A DNA stretch of 64,000 nt. It comes from Pseudomonadota bacterium (GTDB taxonomy: Bacteria; Pseudomonadota; Alphaproteobacteria; Rhizobiales; Xanthobacteraceae). Below the pieces are notes generated by a model, which saw only the letters and a program-made list of their open reading frames with translations, had not been told where the DNA came from and did not search any database. The position numbers were made by a program, and so were the translations under genes. The first letter of the stretch is position 1. Each line of letters opens with the position of its first letter. The stretch is from assembly GCA_018971625.1 (NCBI GenBank), contig JAGXAJ010000005.1, positions 1 to 64,000 of the forward strand. The letters are read 5' to 3'. This document shows positions 61,793 to 64,000 of this stretch, in pieces.

Positions 61793-63703
61793 TCAGGCGG
61801 CGGTCGAACCGAATTCAGGCACTGCATCCTTCAGGACAGCCCGGATCGTCACCCGATCGTCATTGGCGATGGATTGCTCGAGCGTCGCGATCCACTTGCG
61901 CACCACCTGCATCGGCGGCTCATTGGGCTTGGCCGCCATGATGCCGGCGACGCCGATCTCGACCGGCGGTTCTTCGCTGGCAAACAGGATTTCGTTCAGC
62001 CGCTCGCCCGGCCGCATTCCGGTGAACACGATTTCGATATCGTGACCGGGCTCCAGGCCCGACAGCCGGATCATCCGCTCGGCCAGATCGACGATCTTGA
62101 CCGGGTGCCCCATGTTGAGAACATAAACTGAAACTTCTGCGCGCGCTGGCGTCAGCGCGTGAGTTGCAGCCGTCAGCACGAGGTCGCAGGCCTCGCGAAT
62201 CGTCATGAAGTACCGGACCATGTCGGGATGCGTTACCGTCACCGGTCCGCCCGCTTCGATCTGCGCCTTGAATTTCGGTACCACCGAGCCATTCGACGCC
62301 AGCACGTTGCCGAACCGCACCGAGATAATGCGCATCCGCGATGCGCTGCTGGATTGCACCGCCAGATCATGATCGAGCGCCTGGCAGTACATTTCGGCAA
62401 ATCGCTTTGTCAGGCCGAGCATCGACACCGGCTCGATCGCCTTGTCGGTCGAGATCATCACCATCGCCTTGGCGCCGGCGGCCAGCGCCGCATCGGCGAC
62501 GTTGACGGAGCCGAAAATGTTGGTCTTGACGCCCTCGCTCCAATCCCGTTCAAGAATCGGCACATGCTTGAGGGCAGCGGCATGGAACACAATATCCGGC
62601 TGAAATTCGATCATCAGGCGCATGACGCGCTCGCGGTCGCGGATATCGGCGATCCGTCCCTCGATCACCGCGCTGGTCTCACGCGCCATCAGCGCCTCTG
62701 TCACCGCATAAAGCGCCGGCTCCGAATGCTCGATCACGAGCAGTCGCGCGGCACCAAACGTTGCGACGCGATCGCAGATCTCCGAGCCGATCGAACCGCC
62801 GCCGCCGGTGACAATCACTGCCTTGCCGTTCACCAGTTCCTCGAGGCGCGCATAGTCGATCTCGACGCTGGATCGCAGCAGCAAATCCTCGACAGCGACC
62901 GTCGTAAGCCGCGGCGCATCCGTACCTTCCAGCGACGGCAGGCGGCTGACGATCAGCCCGAGGCGGCGCGCCCGCATCAACACGGCCTCCGGATGGAACT
63001 CCGGCTCGAACGCCGACGGCGTCATCACCACGCGCAGGATCGGCTTGTCGCGCCGGGTGAAATCGCGGATCACGTCCTCGATATCGTCGATGCCGCCCAG
63101 CACTGGAACATTGCGGATCGACTGGCCGCGATCGGCCATCGACGGTGACAGCACGCCCACCGGCCACACCCCTTTGACGGCGCCGCTCTCAATGCCACGC
63201 AACAAGACCTCGGCATCGGCGGCGCGACCGATCAGAAGCGCCGGCGAGGCGCCGTCGGTCCGGGCATGATGGCGGACACGGGTGTAGCGGAAATAGCGAT
63301 AGGAAAAGCGCAGCGCGCTCAGGAAAGATATCTCGAGAAACCAGTACAGGATGAGGGTGATCTTGCCGGCGAAGAACGTGCCGCGGACGTTAGGCGCCAG
63401 AAAGATGTAGTCGAGCACCAACAGCGCCAGCATCAGCACGGTGGCGGCGCGCATGATATTCAGCGCGTCCGGCAGCGAAATGAACCGCCATTTCGTGGTC
63501 GTCAGATTGAAGACGTAGCAAACCACCACGCTGAAGGCGATGAAATATGGCAGGATTTGCAGCAACAGCGGCAAACGATCATAGAAATACTGGCCGCCTT
63601 CGAAACGCACATAGAAGCTCACAAGCAGTGCGAGCGCCGTCGCTAGCGCGTCATGCAGCGCAATCAGCGCATTGCGCGAGGTCAGGCTGGAAAGGCGCGT
63701 CAT
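61793..63703 (-). CDS. WbpM/FlaA1-type UDP-sugar 4,6-dehydratase with membrane domain
   Basis: A 636-residue protein. Four membrane helices lie in the first 130 residues (ALATALALLVSFYVRFEGGQ; ILPYFIAFSVVVCYVFNLTT; VLMLALLVLDYIFLAPNVRG). The NAD motif is AVIVTGGGGSIGSEICDRV; the catalytic region is DIVFHAAALKHVPILERDWS and VMISTDKAIEPVSMLGLTKR, where the usual SM..K triad is present. It is the C6 dehydratase that makes UDP-4-keto-6-deoxy sugars at the first step of QuiNAc or bacillosamine-like sugars. ATG 63703 is preferred over a TTG at 63721. It sits between the WecA-type gene and the O-antigen ligase on the same strand as the ligase. Confidence 0.93.
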   Translation of the reverse strand: MTRLSSLTSRNALIALHDALATALALLVSFYVRFEGGQYFYDRLPLLLQILPYFIAFSVVVCYVFNLTTTKWRFISLPDALNIMRAATVLMLALLVLDYIFLAPNVRGTFFAGKITLILYWFLEISFLSALRFSYRYFRYTRVRHHARTDGASPALLIGRAADAEVLLRGIESGAVKGVWPVGVLSPSMADRGQSIRNVPVLGGIDDIEDVIRDFTRRDKPILRVVMTPSAFEPEFHPEAVLMRARRLGLIVSRLPSLEGTDAPRLTTVAVEDLLLRSSVEIDYARLEELVNGKAVIVTGGGGSIGSEICDRVATFGAARLLVIEHSEPALYAVTEALMARETSAVIEGRIADIRDRERVMRLMIEFQPDIVFHAAALKHVPILERDWSEGVKTNIFGSVNVADAALAAGAKAMVMISTDKAIEPVSMLGLTKRFAEMYCQALDHDLAVQSSSASRMRIISVRFGNVLASNGSVVPKFKAQIEAGGPVTVTHPDMVRYFMTIREACDLVLTAATHALTPARAEVSVYVLNMGHPVKIVDLAERMIRLSGLEPGHDIEIVFTGMRPGERLNEILFASEEPPVEIGVAGIMAAKPNEPPMQVVRKWIATLEQSIANDDRVTIRAVLKDAVPEFGSTAA

Positions 63704-63779
63704 GTCGCTGGCCCGCGGCAACCGATGGCTGGATTACCGGCTGCTGATAGCTCATCTTCCGCGTGTATGCCAGCCGCGA

Positions 63780-64000
63780 TCATCTGTTGGAATTTACCGG
63801 TGCCACGCCGCTCGACCCCGCCTTGAGCAATGTTCCCCCGGCGACACCGACGCCGAGCACGTACATCCAGCCCTCATGAAAATCGAATATGTGAGAATTG
63901 AACAGCGAAGTGAATATGTTTTGTACCACGACCAGGAATCCGACCCAGGCAATCAGCCCGTCACCGCGGAACCACAGCAGGTGCACGAGCCACATCGCGT
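63780..64000 (-). CDS. O-antigen ligase-like membrane protein, C-terminal part (runs off right edge)
   Basis: The last 71 or more residues are open to the window edge: MWLVHLLWFRGDGLIAWVGF, LVVVQNIFTSLFNSHIFDFH, EGWMYVLGVGVAGGTLLKAG. The NSHxFDFHEGWMYVLGVGVA pattern fits the C-terminal periplasmic loop and last helix of O-antigen ligase/Wzy family proteins in Bradyrhizobium. It would join O-antigen to lipid A-core or polymerise the repeat. Only this piece is visible, so identity rests on the short motif. It lies 76 bases upstream of the WbpM-type gene, on the same strand. Confidence 0.6.
   Translation of the reverse strand, partial: AMWLVHLLWFRGDGLIAWVGFLVVVQNIFTSLFNSHIFDFHEGWMYVLGVGVAGGTLLKAGSSGVAPVNSNR

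Overview
This 64 kb window looks like a chromosomal segment of a Bradyrhizobium-like alphaproteobacterium (Nitrobacteraceae). The reasons are the high G+C composition, the family of the flagellin N-terminus, FlbT, the large hook proteins, a GPR-like polar growth protein, EcfG-type and sigma-54-type promoter motifs, and many gene types typical of that group. No rRNA, tRNA, IS element, prophage or CRISPR array is visible. Two decayed genes are present.

Region 1 (1-13.7 kb) is flagellar. A flagellin N-terminus runs off the left edge, divergent from flbT. Facing flbT is a long minus-strand block that begins at a near-perfect sigma-54 promoter (13647-13661). It reads flgE, flgK, flgL, an ATP-grasp ligase, a TPR-glycosyltransferase, a second glycosyltransferase, a second ATP-grasp ligase and a group II PLP decarboxylase. 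The last five genes are closely spaced or overlapping and look like a surface or flagellin modification cassette. This is the most likely place for an undescribed system.

Region 2 (13.7-27.5 kb) is mixed housekeeping and stress functions: exported MsrB, a FAD amine oxidase, SixA-like phosphatase, UspA, membrane proteins, a DHA2 efflux pump, a DUF892 ferritin-like protein with an EcfG-like promoter, an UPF0104 membrane protein, a secreted SGNH hydrolase, DUF2147, a thioredoxin-reductase-like ferredoxin-NADP reductase, a 2Fe-2S ferredoxin and an Hpt protein. A frameshifted thioesterase pseudogene lies between reductase and ferredoxin.

Region 3 (27.5-42.8 kb) is envelope related: a 1602-residue membrane coiled-coil protein resembling the growth pole ring protein, an MCE/Mla lipid transporter (MlaE-MlaF-MlaD), a dipeptide epimerase, an MFS transporter, a glutamate/alanine-rich protein, a threonine dehydratase remnant, a glycosyltransferase coupled to an LpxH-like phosphoesterase, thiD and a stand-alone Lrp/AsnC ligand domain.

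Region 4 (43-53.2 kb) is an accessory segment: a secreted caspase-like protease, a histidine-rich tandem DUF4399 protein, an FGE/sulfatase-modifying-factor protein, an EmrAB-type efflux operon behind a 24-bp perfect palindrome, a secreted CHRD protein and an orphan molybdenum hydroxylase large subunit of the AYRGAGR type.

Region 5 (53.2-64 kb) is cell-surface polysaccharide synthesis: MurJ, a sugar aminotransferase, a Gfo/Idh/MocA dehydrogenase, mannose-1-phosphate guanylyltransferase, a nucleotide-sugar epimerase, an UPF0104 membrane protein, a WecA/MraY-type sugar-phosphate transferase, a WbpM/FlaA1-type dehydratase and the end of an O-antigen ligase. Together these suggest synthesis and polymerisation of an amino-sugar-containing O-antigen.

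All assignments come from reading motifs by eye; no database search was possible.
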